Source: Papaver somniferum (Eukaryota > Streptophyta > Magnoliopsida > Ranunculales > Papaveraceae). Taken from it: a stretch of DNA of 64,000 nt. Made by a program: the position numbers and the translations under genes. This document shows positions 11,232 through 23,699 of this stretch, piece after piece. The stretch covers positions 13,268,001 through 13,332,000 of the forward strand of contig NW_020621936.1 in NCBI RefSeq assembly GCF_003573695.1, read 5' to 3'. Position 1 is the first letter of the stretch, and the number at the start of each line of letters is the position of its first letter. The notes under the pieces are model-generated. The model searched no databases and was not told the origin of the DNA. It saw only the letters and a list, made by a program, of their open reading frames with translations.

Positions 11232-14200
11232 CTGCTAGTTCCGACTAAGAGGGAGTCCAACTTTAATGATATATTGGAGGTTTTTAAGCAGGTTAATATC
11301 AACCTTCCATTATTAGATGCAATTAGGCAGATTCCCTCTTATGCCAAGTTCCTTAAGGAATTGTGTACGCGAAAGCGTAAGCTCAGTGTCCAGAAGAAAG
11401 CCTTCATAGCTAGTCAAGTGAGTTCTATTATTCAGAATACCACTACTCCTAAGTATAAAGACCCAGGGTCCCCTACCATTGCTTGTACAATAGGTAAGTA
11501 CAGTGTTGAGAAAGCATTGCTTGACTTAGGAGCCAGTGTGAACTTACTGCCATACCATGTGTACTTTAAGCTAGGACTTGGTGAGATGAAACCTACCCAG
11601 ATGACACTTCAGTTAGCTGATAGGTCCGTTAAAATTCCTCGTGGTGTGATCGAGGATGTTCTCATAGAGGCCGACAAGTTTATATATCCGGTGGATTTTG
11701 TTATCCTAGATACCCAACCTGTCCCTGACCCAGAGAACCAAATACCAGTGATTTTAGGTCGCCCGTTTTTAGCTACATCCAATGCGATCATTAACTGTCG
11801 AAATGGTATTATGAATTTGTCTTTTGGTAATATGACTATTGAGCTGAACATTTTTAATATTAGTAAGCTACCCTCTGAACTAGATGACTCGAATATAGAA
11901 GAGGTGAACATGATAGGAACATTAGTCGAGGAGTCATTACCAAACACTTTGTTATAAGATCCATTAGAGAAATGCCTAGCTCACTTTGGGATTGATTTTG
12001 ATGATGATAATGTGATTAATGAGGTGAATGCTTTGTTAGATTCAACCCCTTTGTTAGATACTAGTAATGGATGGAAACCTAAGTTCGAACCACTACCAGT
12101 TTCTAAGTCTACCCTAGTTCCTTCTTTAGAAGAGCCTCCTAAGTTGGACCTAAAACCATTGCCAGATACCCTGAAGTATGTGTTTTTAGGCCCGTCTGAG
12201 ACTTTACCTGTGATTGTTTCTTCCGACTTGGATAGAGATCAGGAAAGTAGGCTAGTAACCGTCCTTCAAAACAACAAGGAAGCTTTAGGGTGGACCATAA
12301 CAGACATTAAGGGTATAAGTCCTACTATTTGTATGTATCAGATCTATTTAGAAGAAGACACCAAACCTTCTAGGGATATGCAACGTCGACTAAACCCCAA
12401 TATGAAAGAAGTAGTTCGAACTGAGGTTCTTAAGCTACTAGATGCAGGCATTATCTACCCTATCTCAGACAGTAAGTGGGTTAGCCCCGTTCAGGTTGTT
12501 CCCAAGAAATCTGGTATTACTGTAGTCCAGAATGATAACAATGAGTTAATCCTGACCCGAGGGACCACGGTTTGGCGTGTTTGTATTGACTATAGGAAAT
12601 TGAAGAAGGTCACTAGGAAGGACCACTTTCCCCTTCCCTTCATCGACCAGATGCTAGAGAGATTAGCTGGACATCGTCACTACTGCTTTTTAGATGGCTA
12701 CTCTGGATATAATCAGATCGTTATTGCCCCAGAAGACCAGGAGAAAACCACTTTTACCTGTCCATTTGTCACCTTTGCGTATAGACGCATGCCTTTCGGG
12801 CTATGTAATTCCCCTGCGACTTTTCAGCGTTGCATGATGAGCATATTTTCTAACATGGTAGAACGGTTCTTAGAGGTCTTTATGGATGATTTTTCAGTGT
12901 TTGGTTCGTCTTTCGATGAGTGCTGCATCATTTGTCATTCGTTTGACTAGGGTAAGGAAAAGATTAGTGCTATTGGGAGAAATGTCACTTTATGGTTCGT
13001 TCAGGAATTGTTCTAGGGCATATTGTATCTTCAAAGGGTATAGAGGTAGATAGAGCCAAAGTTGACCTTATTAAAACTTTACCGGTCCCAAAAACCGTAA
13101 GAGATATTAGGTCATTCTTAGGGACATGCTGGTTTTTCGTCGTTTCATTAAGGATTTTAGCTTGATGTCTAGACCTCTTTGCAATTTGCTTGCAAAAGAT
13201 GTTAAGTTTGTTTTTGATGATGCTTGTTTAGAGGCTTTTGAGAAGCTTAAGTCATTACTCACTACCGCCCCCATAGTCCAGGCACCCAACTGGAACCTAC
13301 CCTTTGAGATCATGTGTGATGCTTCAGATTATGCTATTGGTGTTGTGTTGTGCTAGGCGAGAGCGAAAGAAAATAAGTTACTTCATGTGATTTACTATGC
13401 TAGCAAAACTCTGAATGATGCCCAGTTGAACTATACCACTACCGAGAAGGAACTATTAGCCATTGTGTTTGCCTTAGACAAGTTTAGACCCTATCTCTTA
13501 GGTTCTAAGATCATCATATATACTGATCATGCTGCTTTAAAATATCTTTTGTCTAAGAAGGATACTAAACCTAGATTGATTAGGTGGATTCTGTTGTTGC
13601 AAGAGTTTTCTCCAGACATTAGAGACAAAAAGGGTGCCGAAAATGTTGTAGCAGATCACTTGTCTAGGCTAGTTGTTAGTTCCCCAGATGATTCCCTTCC
13701 TATAAGGGATAGCTTTCCTGATGAACAATTGTTCTTTGTTACCCAATTACCTTGGTATGCGAATATAGTGAACTATCTTGTTACTGGTCGAATGCCCCAA
13801 CATTGGGGTAAACAAGATCGTTCTAGATTTTTAGCTGAGGTTAAGCACTTCTTTTGGGATGATCCTTATTTGTTTAAGTATTGTCCAGATTATTAGGAGA
13901 TGTATACCTGAGAGTGACCAGTCCAGTATTATTTCCTTTTGTCATGATCATGCTTGTGGGGGTCACTTTAGTGCTAAGAAAACTGCTGCTAAGATATTGC
14001 AGTGTGGATTCTATTGGCCTTCGTTGTTTAAAGACTCCCACAGTTACTGCGTTACTTGTGAACGATGCCAGAAATTAGGAACCATTTCCCGTAGGAACAT
14101 GATGCCCTTGAACCCTATTTTAATTGTTGAGGTCTTTGATGTGTGGGGTATTGACTTTATGGGTCCGTTTCCTAATTCTTTTGGTAACCTATACATCCTT

Positions 14201-15043
14201 GTCGCCGTGTAGACTATGTCTCTAAGTGGATTGAGGCGGTTGCGTGTAAAACCAATGACCATAGGGTTGTGATTGAGTTCTTGAAAAATAATATACTTAC
14301 ACGTTTTGGTACACCGCGAGCTATAATTAGTGATGGAGGGTCGCACTTTTGTAATGGGACTTTTAGGCTTCTGATGAAGAAATATGGTATTACACATAAG
14401 GTAGCTACCCCGTATCATCCACAGACTAGTGGTCAGGTAGAGGTTTCCAATAGGGAGATAAAACGTATATTAGAGAAAACAGTTAATCCTAATCGGAAAG
14501 ACTGGTCGTCTAGGCTTACTGATGCCTTATGGGCTTACCGTACTGCGTTTAAGACCCCATTGGAATGTCGCCTTATCGGCTTGTTTATGGCAAGGCATGT
14601 CACTTACCTGTTGAGTTAGAACATACAGCTTATTGGGCTGTTAAGCAGCACTAAATTTTTCACTTGACAAGGCAGGAGCCCATAGGAAACTCCAGCTCAA
14701 TGAGTTGGACGAGATTCGTATAGATGCTTACGATAGTGCGAAGGAGTATAAGAACAAAATGAAACTTGTGCATGATAGAAACATTTACGGAAGTCATTTT
14801 CTCCAGGTCAAAAAGTTCTTCTGTATGATACCGCTTGCATCTTTTCCCTGGGAAGTTACGTTCTCGGTGGACGGGTCCTTTATTGTTCGCACTGTTTTTC
14901 CTCATGGAGAGCTGTTGAGATCGAGACACCGGATGGTAGTAAGTTCTTCGAAGGTTAACGGTCAGAGATTTGAAACCCTTTTTAGAGCCTTTCCTACAGG
15001 TGATGTTGAGGAGGTCCCTCTGGAGGACCCTGTTTACCCTTGA
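11232..15043 (+). pseudogene. Pol of Athila-type element: protease, reverse transcriptase, RNase H, integrase (broken)
   Basis: Protease (11232-11957) has the active-site word DLGASVNLLP and a later 'ILGRPFL'. Reverse transcriptase (12012-12950, same frame after a TAA at 11955-11957) has 'WRVCIDYRKLKK' and the catalytic FMDD at 12879-12890. The frame then shifts near 12930 and again near 13120. RNase H spans 13126-13680, crossing a TAG at about 13354, with '[11 protein letters not shown]' typical. Integrase has an HHCC zinc part (about 13940-14080), a first catalytic Asp in 'GIDFMGP' (about 14150), and the second Asp and Glu in the 14269-14500 frame. Its C-terminal part reaches 15043. At least four one- or two-base indels and several stops destroy it. 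Reverse transcription and integration cannot be supplied by this copy. Confidence 0.9.
12879..12890 (+). other. FMDD catalytic box of reverse transcriptase
   Basis: These codons read Phe-Met-Asp-Asp inside the reverse transcriptase frame, the YxDD motif with Phe in the first place as is usual in Athila-type elements. The two Asp residues bind the catalytic metals. The motif is intact although the gene is not. Confidence 0.85.
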
Positions 15044-16255
15044 TTGACCATCGAGGCATTGTATGTTGTATATTAGTTTTTGATTTCTTCACCAGGTACT
15101 ATCTTTCCAACTTCTCTCGTGTTATTTTACTTTTGGTACTCTCTTTAATTAGAAACATTGAGGACAATGTTAGATTTAAGTTTGGGGGTGGGGAAGAAAC
15201 TTTTTGTTAGCTTTTAGTTGCAATAAATAAACTCCAGAGCCTGGAAATTTATGCGTATTCAGGATGGCACTAACTAATCTAAGTGGATGGAAGCATCTTG
15301 GTTGTAGGAGTTGAGGAACCAATCTGAATAGATGGAAACATCTAAAGAGTCTATTCATAAAAGCACAGAGATCAGGTGTTAGAAATAACATGATAGTTTC
15401 ACCATATCTCGTTGAGTCCTTTTCACTTCTATTTTTATTCTATTTTGTTTTTAAACTATGTACTCTAAGTGATTAGGTGGGGCTCACGATTCAAGTTGTT
15501 ACCAATGCTAGGGTGAATGAGAGTGATTGAGATATAAAAAAAAATGGTAGTTACCAAAAAAAAATAAAAAAAATAAAAAAAATAAAAAAATAATAATAGT
15601 AATTGTGACCAGACCATTTGACCAAAAGGAATAAATTCAATAAAGTCGACCACTGGTACCCTTGTATATGCCAGTTGTGTTGACCTAGAGTTAGGTTATC
15701 GACCACTGGTTCCCTTGTATATGCCAGTGTGTTGATATTAGTCAGACTAGTATCTCAATCCATTAGGATAGGTTCATTTTAGCGGAGGCCTTCAGACAGA
15801 TATGGGAAACGCTGTTCACTTAGTAAACATCAAAACCATCTATGTTTTTCTATATCCATCTCTTAATCTTTCCATGTGATTAGTTTGACTCCGAATATGA
15901 TGTCCATAGTGCAACTATCTGAGTAGAGCTCTGTCACTTATATATGAATTTTAGTATGCTTGAGTGCAAACTCGTGTACATCAATTGGAATTTCGCATCA
16001 GGGTACTTCCTCTTGTAGTCAATAAGTATGCCAACCAAGGAGATTCTTTAGTGCCTTCCAAGGTTCGTTGTAGATATATAGGGTCTGGAGTATAAAGGTT
16101 TTGTGGTTACACCTCTGGTAAACCCTCCGGAGACAACACTCCGCCACTAGGGCCACCTAGTGGTTTAACGACTTGCTGCACATGCTAAGTGTAGTCTTTT
16201 TACTTTCTAGATTAGATTTGCTCGAGGACTAGCAAATAATAAGTTTGGGGGTATT
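15044..16255 (+). other. 3' non-coding spacer and polypurine tracts of Athila-type element
   Basis: No gene is visible between the integrase end and the 3' LTR. There is no envelope-like ORF. A first purine run 'aagtttgggggtgggg' lies at 15178-15193. A second, 'aagtttggggg' (16241-16251), lies directly before the 3' LTR and is the plus-strand primer. An A-rich simple repeat (AAAAAAAT units) fills 15535-15600, and a 53-bp unit beginning 'tcgaccactggt' occurs twice (15646 and 15699). Confidence 0.7.
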
Positions 16256-17822
16256 TGATAGACACATTTTTGTGTCTAATTTGTCCTCAATGTCCGTATT
16301 GTTGGAACTCTATTTTTGTACTAATATTGTGTTTTTATGTATTTTTAAGAAATAAACATTTTTGGAAAATTCGGCTCGAAAAGTTGATTTTGGCACCACC
16401 GGAGGACAAGTGTTATTCGGACTCTCGCTTTTGGATAAGGGATAACCTAATTACTAAGGGGCACCCCCAAGTCACCCCCAAGGCAGCTGCTATTCGCACC
16501 CCAGTTCTGGTTAGGGGGAGGACATCTTCTTCCCAAATTCAAAAACCAAAAATTGGCGGGAAAATTGTTCTTGAACTGCCGTGACTAGGGTTGAGGATTT
16601 GAAGGTGTTCCAGTGAGATTCAATGACCCAAATTAAATGGGTTTGTTCCTAGGGTCTAGATAGAGCTGGTATGGGTGTTGGATTCGGTCAAAATTTGTTA
16701 GATAACCGGTGGTAATCAAATCAGGGAAGATATTCTAAAATAGGAAAAATATTCTATTCTTGGAATTCTTGGATGGAAGAGACGTGCATGGGTTGATTCT
16801 ATTGGCTGGAAACAACCCCTACAGCTCAAGGATGACGCGTGAGAAGAGATAAAACAGGGAACAATCCGTAACAAATCAGAGAATTAAAGAAAAAATATTT
16901 CGGAATATTTTCTTTAATGGCCGGATATTCTTGGAATTATTACGAGGATTTGAGTGACCTGTTGTGTATAATAGGTCCCTAATGTTGAGAAGGAGGAGCT
17001 AGCGAAGTTTAGAGAGAATTGGGAGAGGTTTAAAGCACTACAGAGCAAGAAAATTGAAGTTGCAGAGATTCTGGTTCTGCTGTTGCTGCTGCTCGAGGAG
17101 GAAGAAGAAGAGGAAGAACAGACTACCAAAGGCAGTCGTTTACCAACAAAGACAACGACTGTCGTTCGTGGGTCATAGTTTTTCAACGACAAGAACACTT
17201 TATCTCTATCGTTGATTCTGGACGCCTTCTGTGGGTCGCAGAATCCTGTTTTATATCATTTTCTTGTCTTTCTATTCATTGTAAAACACTTTTGAGCATC
17301 AATGAAATATTTTGAGAGGTTTTCCAACATGATGAGCGGCTAAAATACCTGGTGATTGAGGCAATGGAGGATCTATTCACTCATGTTTGATTGGTAATAT
17401 TTTTATTTATAATTTCGTTAATTATTTATTTTATGTAATTCACTTGGATAAAAATATAAAAAAAAGGGATAAAATGGTTTTCTTAATTATTTGTGAATCA
17501 GTTTGATGTTTTATGCTTAGAATATATTCTTTGATAAATCATGCTTAAGGATTACAACTTAATATTTGGACACCTTTTAAATTAAAAAGTGATTTAATAA
17601 GAAAAAGAACTTAATAATAATTTCTGAAATATTATTTATAACCAATCAACTTGAAGTAATAGTGAATCCTGAGCCTTAATCTTTCTAAAATCTTGACATT
17701 ACTATTAATTTCCTTCATTTATTTATTTGTTTAAATCTTAAAAAAAAAAAAAAGTTACCTTCACAAGTTCGAAAAGAACCCAGTTTTCACCACTATCTAC
17801 AACAACATTTGAAAATACATCA
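16256..17822 (+). repeat. 3' LTR of Athila-type element (1567 bp)
   Basis: It starts TGATAGACAC right after the polypurine tract, ends AATACATCA, and is followed by AGGAA (17823-17827), the right copy of the target duplication. It matches 6947-8496 throughout. Small length differences come from A-runs and a short repeat near 16465. Confidence 0.93.
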
Positions 17823-19012
17823 AGGAACTCCAGGATGGAACTTATGACAAGATGGCAAAAGGAACTAGTAGAGGAGCAAATGTGGTAGAACCACAGAACC
17901 CTCCAGTACCAGCCCAAGGAGCAGGGCGATCCAACAATGGGTCAACCCAGTTCGACAAACATCGGACTGGAGGATGGAAAGGAAGAGACCAGTCCCAACA
18001 GAAGAAGGAAAAGTTCATTGATCCTGTCTATACAAAATTGAATACCCCCATATCCGAGATCCTCAGGAAGATCGACGGACAACACAAAATCACTTACCCA
18101 TGGAACAGAGGTCAGCAACCAGAACGAACTAAAAATAGGACTGACTTCTGCGAATTCCACCAATTTCACAGCCACACGACAGACTCGTGTAGGGACTTAA
18201 AGAAGGTACTACAAGACATGATGAACGAGGGAAAGCTCCAAGAATACATTGCACAACCGACAGCCCAACCCACCACTGGGGCACCCATACATCGTGTGGA
18301 GATCCCCCGCGAGGCACAGTACTTAGGCTGCAATACCATCTCACACTCGGCGATAACCACCCCCGTACGAGAAGGAAATATTACTGGAAGAATTCACAAA
18401 CGAAACTTCAAAGGCGATAAAGTTTTCAGTGTAACCAGAGAACCCCCAATCGAAGAATGGATGAAACTACCCATCAGCTTTTCAGCTTCGGAGGCACCAT
18501 AGGGAGGACAAAGCCATAACGACCCATTAGTGGTCACGATGGCCATCGCCCTCCCCGAGCACGAAGGCGAGGAAGCAAAGACTAAAGCACTACCCTGGGC
18601 AATGCCCAAAATCTTGATCGATGATGGCAGTTCTGTTCAAATCTTATTCTATGAAACATTCAAACAAATGGGCCTCAAAGACGAGTCCCTCATACCCTCG
18701 ACTTACAACATATTTGGCTACAACGGGTCATCAAACCATCCAAGAGGAGAAATAACATTAGAAATACGGGTTGGAAGAATCCTTACCTTAACCACTTTCT
18801 ATGTGGTAGATGTATTGTCACCCTACACAGCCATTGACGGACAATCATGGGTCCATGGATTCAAAGGAGTGGCCTCGAATTACCATCAAAGGATAAGATT
18901 TCCTACGCCTGATGGAGTGGCAGAAATTATTGGAGACTCTAGCGAAGCAAAGTTTTGCTACAAGATGGACGTCCAAAACGGCGAGAACAAAGTAAATTCT
19001 TCAAAAACATAG
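17823..19012 (+). pseudogene. Gag C-terminus and aspartic protease of the Tat-type element
   Basis: After the AGGAA copy the host frame continues in phase. The gag tail includes a short zinc-binding-like motif (Cys-Glu-Phe-His ... His ... Cys, about 18147-18190). A TAG at 18500-18502 interrupts the same frame, which then runs as protease to 19012. The protease active-site word is 'IDDGSSVQILF'; the family usually has Asp-Thr-Gly or Asp-Gly-Gly there, so the Asp-Asp-Gly is unusual. A later word, 'SWVHGFKGVASNYHQ', matches the second conserved protease block. Downstream the frame collapses into stops. Confidence 0.8.
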
Positions 19013-20675
19013 GCGAGGAGGGCTAGAGGTATTGATAACTCGATTGAAGCCCATGAATACATTGCAATAAGCAATGCACCAACACGCTTGTCTGACGCCT
19101 CAGCCTCATGTAACACCATAACCTCGGGACCAACCATACAGCCCTTATAGTAATCACAGAACCTTCCCGATGAGGGATAAATCGAACCTCGTCCTCATAA
19201 CAAGGTCTGAGGCACCCCTAAGAAAAGTCATGGAGAGTATCACACATGAATCAACCTGGAACAGAGAATGTTTCCACACAACCAACGAGCAACTTTTAAG
19301 GAGCTAACTCAGCCAAGATCACGGCATATCATGCTACATCCACCACCACCTGGAAACAACAAGCCATCAACAGGACCCATGGGAAACTCTTCCCAAAAAT
19401 TGGCTACTGATTGGATTATAGACTCTGCATCCACAGGCGCTTTACTATCCTTATTGGACAGTTACTCGGGTTATAACCTTGCATTAGCAAGCTTAAAACG
19501 CAGAACCCTTGCCTCAAACAAAGATGTCCACCTCAGTCGGGTACAACATGTACAAGATGAGAATACACCCTCTCCAAAGTCCTCGGCGATACATTAAGTC
19601 CTTGGCCATCCATCAAGAAGGCACAAATATTACCAAGCAGGCCAGAAGCAAAGCCCAAAATTTTGCTTCAAACTAATGAGAAACATTAACGCAATTATAG
19701 CTTATCTCTCACTAAGTACAATATACATCCCATGAAGGTTGATATCTAAGAGTCAGGGCTTCGAGCCCCTACTTGTAAGCAGGTCATGCGACCCCCCTCG
19801 AAATGTACTAAGGGCTCACACCCTCTTTTGAAATTAATAAAACTACTCCTTTTGTGTATTGCTTATTTACATTATGTAGATTTAAATTCTTATCATCGCA
19901 TGTGTTTACTTTTCCTTTCTGATTTATATATGCATGTAGGATAGTGGCATCATACTAGCATTTCCAACAACCACACAAATACACTCAACAACTATCGCAC
20001 GGTGCTGGCTACACCTCCCATTCTACAACAAAACAACGCGGGTAAAATCACCCCAAGTTACCTTACACGGACAACATACCTAAGGTAACGTCGTCCCAAT
20101 CATGATATCGGACGATGTCCTGATATGACAGGATATAACCAGATTTGACAACCCTATCTTACGCCACAGTAAGGATTGATCAACCAAGGTATCACCCTTG
20201 ACAATATGCTCCGACAGCAAGCTCAAGGAACAAGTGCTCCTACAATTGGCACTAAACAAAACATGCAAGGCTAAACGAAAGTTGCTACCTAGTCTAACAC
20301 CATAAGAGATAGCATGTCCAATTAAGGAATTGATCACTTCTTGGATATGTTACCCGAGGTTGGACCAACAATGTACAATCGAAACTCTTTCACAGCCAAA
20401 TCATGATAAAAAATATCATACAATTAAAACGAAGGCAGTCGCCAAACGGCACTGTCAAAAGCAATTAGTAACAATGTTAAAATTGCCTCCCATATACGAG
20501 GACTTACCGCAAAATAACAACAAATTCATGCCTCCCACAACTGAGGACTTTCCAATAAAGAAGAAAATGTTTCCACAAAGGTGCATATAAATCTACAGAC
20601 TTATGTTCAACATGAGAAGCTAAGAGAAAGAGGCTAAAATAAGCAGATATCACTTGCACAAAGCGATGGGCAAGC
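19013..20675 (+). other. Decayed pol remnant and spacer of the Tat-type element
   Basis: A short frame at 19268-19597 contains 'LLDSYSGYNLAL', resembling the reverse transcriptase word LLDAYSGYNQI. No catalytic DD box, RNase H or integrase follows, so about 2.5 kb of pol has been lost. From 19620 to 20675 I see no gene. A T-arm-like 'ggcttcgagcccc' at about 19757 is not part of a tRNA. AATAAA at 19837 could be a polyadenylation signal. Confidence 0.6.
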
Positions 20676-23577
20676 TCAAGTCTGTTCACCATCAGGAGCC
20701 CCTTGATCGTCGCCCCCTTCATCCTCGACGTCAGTAACATTCTGCATAGGCTCGGACACGATAACTGGTGGAGGGACCACGATGTTCGCAGCAGCAGCGG
20801 CGGCGGCTCGTTGACCCTCTCGAATGACAGCAGCTTTACAAGCTTTTGTCATCAGAACCTTATACTCAGCATGAAGGTTATTCAACTTCTCATTCTTCTC
20901 CGCTTGAGCAGCAGCTAATTCTTCCTCATGACTGCTCACCAACTCATTAAGCTCCTGATCAAGGCCCCGCCTAGCCACCCTCTCTTCCTCCAATTGACGC
21001 TCCAACTCAGCCTTTTGCTTACAAGCCTCTGCAAGCACAAAGAAAAAATATTAACTCATGCAAAGTATCATGGCGAAACAATATAAAAACTGATGCATAA
21101 GTGACCTTCGTTTTCAAGCAAAACGACGGCTAAATTCTGTTCTAATCGAATTTTTTTGGCATCTAGAGCACTAAACCGGGATTCTACAGGAGTTACGGCC
21201 ATATCACCATGAGGACAAGATAGCATATGCCTATCCCGCTCCCTCTCCAGGGCAACATAATCCCGCTTGAGCCTTCTCAGTGCTTCCCTATCATCTTCAT
21301 CCTGTGCTATGATGGGCATATGATCGCATTGCCAATTAATAAGCCCATCTTTTTGCGCTCGAAGCGTTTTGATCTCATCTGAACGCTCTACAACTATTCT
21401 CTTAGCTTTTTAAAGCAAGTCCCGTAACTCCACAGTGCGTTTCCGATGTACCTCAACATCCTCACGCAACATCGCATTCTCTTGCTCCAAGGAGTCAATC
21501 TTACATTGGCGCGCGCTGACATCGAGTCTAAGATCACTGCACTCTCTAGCATGTCTATGACCAACATTATCTAACTGCTCCTCCAATCGTTTGACCATAA
21601 CTACCAATACAGGGACTATTTCAGAAGTCTCATCCCTATCAAGAAGGTGCAATATTAAGGATATAGAACAGATAAATACCTTCTAACTCCTTATTATCCT
21701 GACGAAAGGCCAATGCTTCATCCTTCGCCAATGCCAATGCAGTATGGAGTACTTGAACCTCTTGCTCAGCATCTTTGGCCTTCCTCATAGCAACACGAGA
21801 CTCGGCTAGCATACCAATCCTCAAATTGTTGCTCTAAAAATACAACAATACCAGTCAAGACTAGGGCAAAAAATCATACAATGATGAAAAACTGAAACAA
21901 GTTAAACACCGGATACTGATAGCACTAGCTGTTGCTGTGCAGGCCTATCCAAAGACGCCATAACGCGATCTTGCTCGTCCTCGCTCAGCTGAGCATACCT
22001 ATCCGAGCATATGATCTTCATTGACTCGGATCCATCATTAAACCAGGGCGTAGAAGAAGAAGCACCAGACGGACCCACTGGAACAGAAGGAAAACCACTA
22101 GCAATGTTGCTTGGTACACTTTTGGTACCACCACCAACACTCTGAGTCACAATGAGACCATCGCCTACCTCGCCACCAACACCTGCACCCCTGTCAGCGA
22201 TATCCCTAGCCTGGGGCAGAGTTATCTTCGATCCAAAGACAACACCAGGATCGGCAGGATCATCCAACAGAGTTTAATCAAGGTCCTCAAAGAATGAATC
22301 GGTGACATCCAACATTTCATTCTCACCAAACAAAGCATCAACATCCACCTCCATGGCATGTTCAATAGCAGCAGCAGGAGCATTCGATGGCCCATCACCA
22401 TCAACTAATCTTCTCCTCTGCCAAACAACACAAATACATTGGCTGCTAAGGCAAAAAACAGGGGCAAGGTATATATATATATATATATACGTCAAAAAAT
22501 CAGGACAAGTATTTTTTACCTTAGCATCCTCACTAGCTCGAGCCGACTGAGATAAACGCCTACGAGGGATAACCCACTTGAGCTCCCAAGGCCTATAGGT
22601 AGGCAGATGGGCGTGCATCTCAGGAATACCAGGAAGAACATTACCAATCTCATCCCAACCATAAATGTAAGGGCCTATAATTCGGATAGGAGCAACATGC
22701 CACTTGGGATCGTGAGTCTTATGAATAGTACGCTGAGTAGCAATAGGAGGATCCAAATCGGATATATACTGAGAATCTCGAGCGCTCTTCCGAGACCTAG
22801 AAATCCCAACTCCAAAGCCATAGTAAGTATCGGATTGGTGACACCAGTAGTTCTCCAACTCGTGCTGAGTAACCTTGCCTTGAATTCGGCGATTACACTC
22901 TCGGGTGATCCGATAGAAATTACCATTGGGCTGATAGATGGCTCGTTGGGGATCAAGTTTACATAATAAATCGTACTGAAAGGGATTCAACGGACAGTAT
23001 ATAGGAAGACGAAGGCCAGCGTCAAGCTGACCCACTGAAACTATGATCTCATTGGGACCACAGGGGTTCCTCTCGGAGAGATTCATGGAAAGAACACCAA
23101 ACTGCCCCTCAGGAGTGGCAAAAGATATTTCGAATCGCTGGAGACGATGCCTGACCCTCACCGATTCCAAAAACGCCTCATCAGACAGGCTGGAGAAACG
23201 CTCAGAAATGAGATTTCTCATCGGAGCTTTTCCGGGACTGATAAAAAAGCAAACAAAAGAAAAGAAGAGAACAATGGCTCACACGACAAAGAAAAACCAG
23301 ACTCAAACAAACATACACCGGCAAGAACATCCGAAAACAATGGCTGCAAAACTTCACAGTCGGAGCAAAAGAGGGAAGTCAACAGCCAAAATGACTGTAA
23401 TAACCACATAACCCAAAAAAGGCAAGAAAGCAATGACAAGAATCATTGATACTAACAAAACCGAATGATTACAAACAAAAGGAGGTCGATGATAATCATC
23501 GGAGAGAACAAAAGGAAAAGTAAAGAGAAGGGACCATACCGTCTTGAGGAGCGAGATGGGGAGTTCCTCCCAGACAT
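20676..23577 (-). pseudogene. Antisense six-exon gene inside the Tat-type element: PF04195-like N-terminus plus coiled coil
   Basis: Exons on the minus strand are 23577-23540, 23237-22520, 22417-21917, 21833-21680, 21615-21106 and 21028-20676. All five introns are GT-AG (302, 102, 83, 64 and 77 bp). Phases agree at each joint, giving 2274 bases or 757 residues plus stop. Residues about 19-200 resemble the 'putative gypsy type transposon' domain (PF04195), with 'AGLRLPIYCPLNPFQYDLL' as the clearest word. Residues about 420-690 are Glu/Lys/Leu-rich and should form a coiled coil, followed by an Ala run and an acidic tail. Two in-frame TAA codons (22274-22276, residue 300; 21410-21412, residue 539) both fit CAA changed by one C-to-T step. 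Intron 4 is the least certain. Such antisense ORFs are known from Tat elements; their function is unknown. Confidence 0.78.
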
Positions 23578-23699
23578 TATAAATCTCTTTATAGGAGACA
23601 AGAAGTTAAGAAGAAACAACAAGAGACAAAGGAGAGAAAGAATGAAAAAGCTCTGAACTCTGAAAAGAGATATTAAAGGCGACATTCTCTCCTCCCAAT

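Larger units (their letters stand above)
6947..17822 (+). mobile_element. Complete Athila-type Ty3/gypsy retrotransposon (10.9 kb)
   Basis: Two LTRs (6947-8496 and 16256-17822) both begin TGAT and end ATCA, flanked by AGGAA on both sides. Between them lie a primer site beginning TGGCGCC, a leader of about 1 kb, gag, protease, reverse transcriptase, RNase H and integrase in Ty3/gypsy order, a spacer and a polypurine tract. The protease words (DLGASVNLLP), the FMDD box of reverse transcriptase, the Asp-tRNA-type primer site and the 'aagtttggggg' tract fit the Athila lineage. No envelope-like ORF was seen between integrase and the 3' LTR. Stops and frameshifts make it inactive. Over the first 240 bases the LTRs differ at about 8 positions by eye, so the insertion is not ancient. 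Confidence 0.93.

Noticed and set aside
15044..16255. Envelope-like ORF expected in some Athila elements
   Set aside because: No frame longer than about 110 codons and no signal peptide or membrane segment; the stretch is non-coding.
19750..19775. Possible tRNA (T-arm-like 'ggcttcgagcccc')
   Set aside because: No acceptor stem, D-arm or anticodon arm can be folded around it.
22460..22492. (TA)n run as a separate microsatellite of interest
   Set aside because: It is short and lies in intron 2 of the antisense gene; ordinary intron variation.
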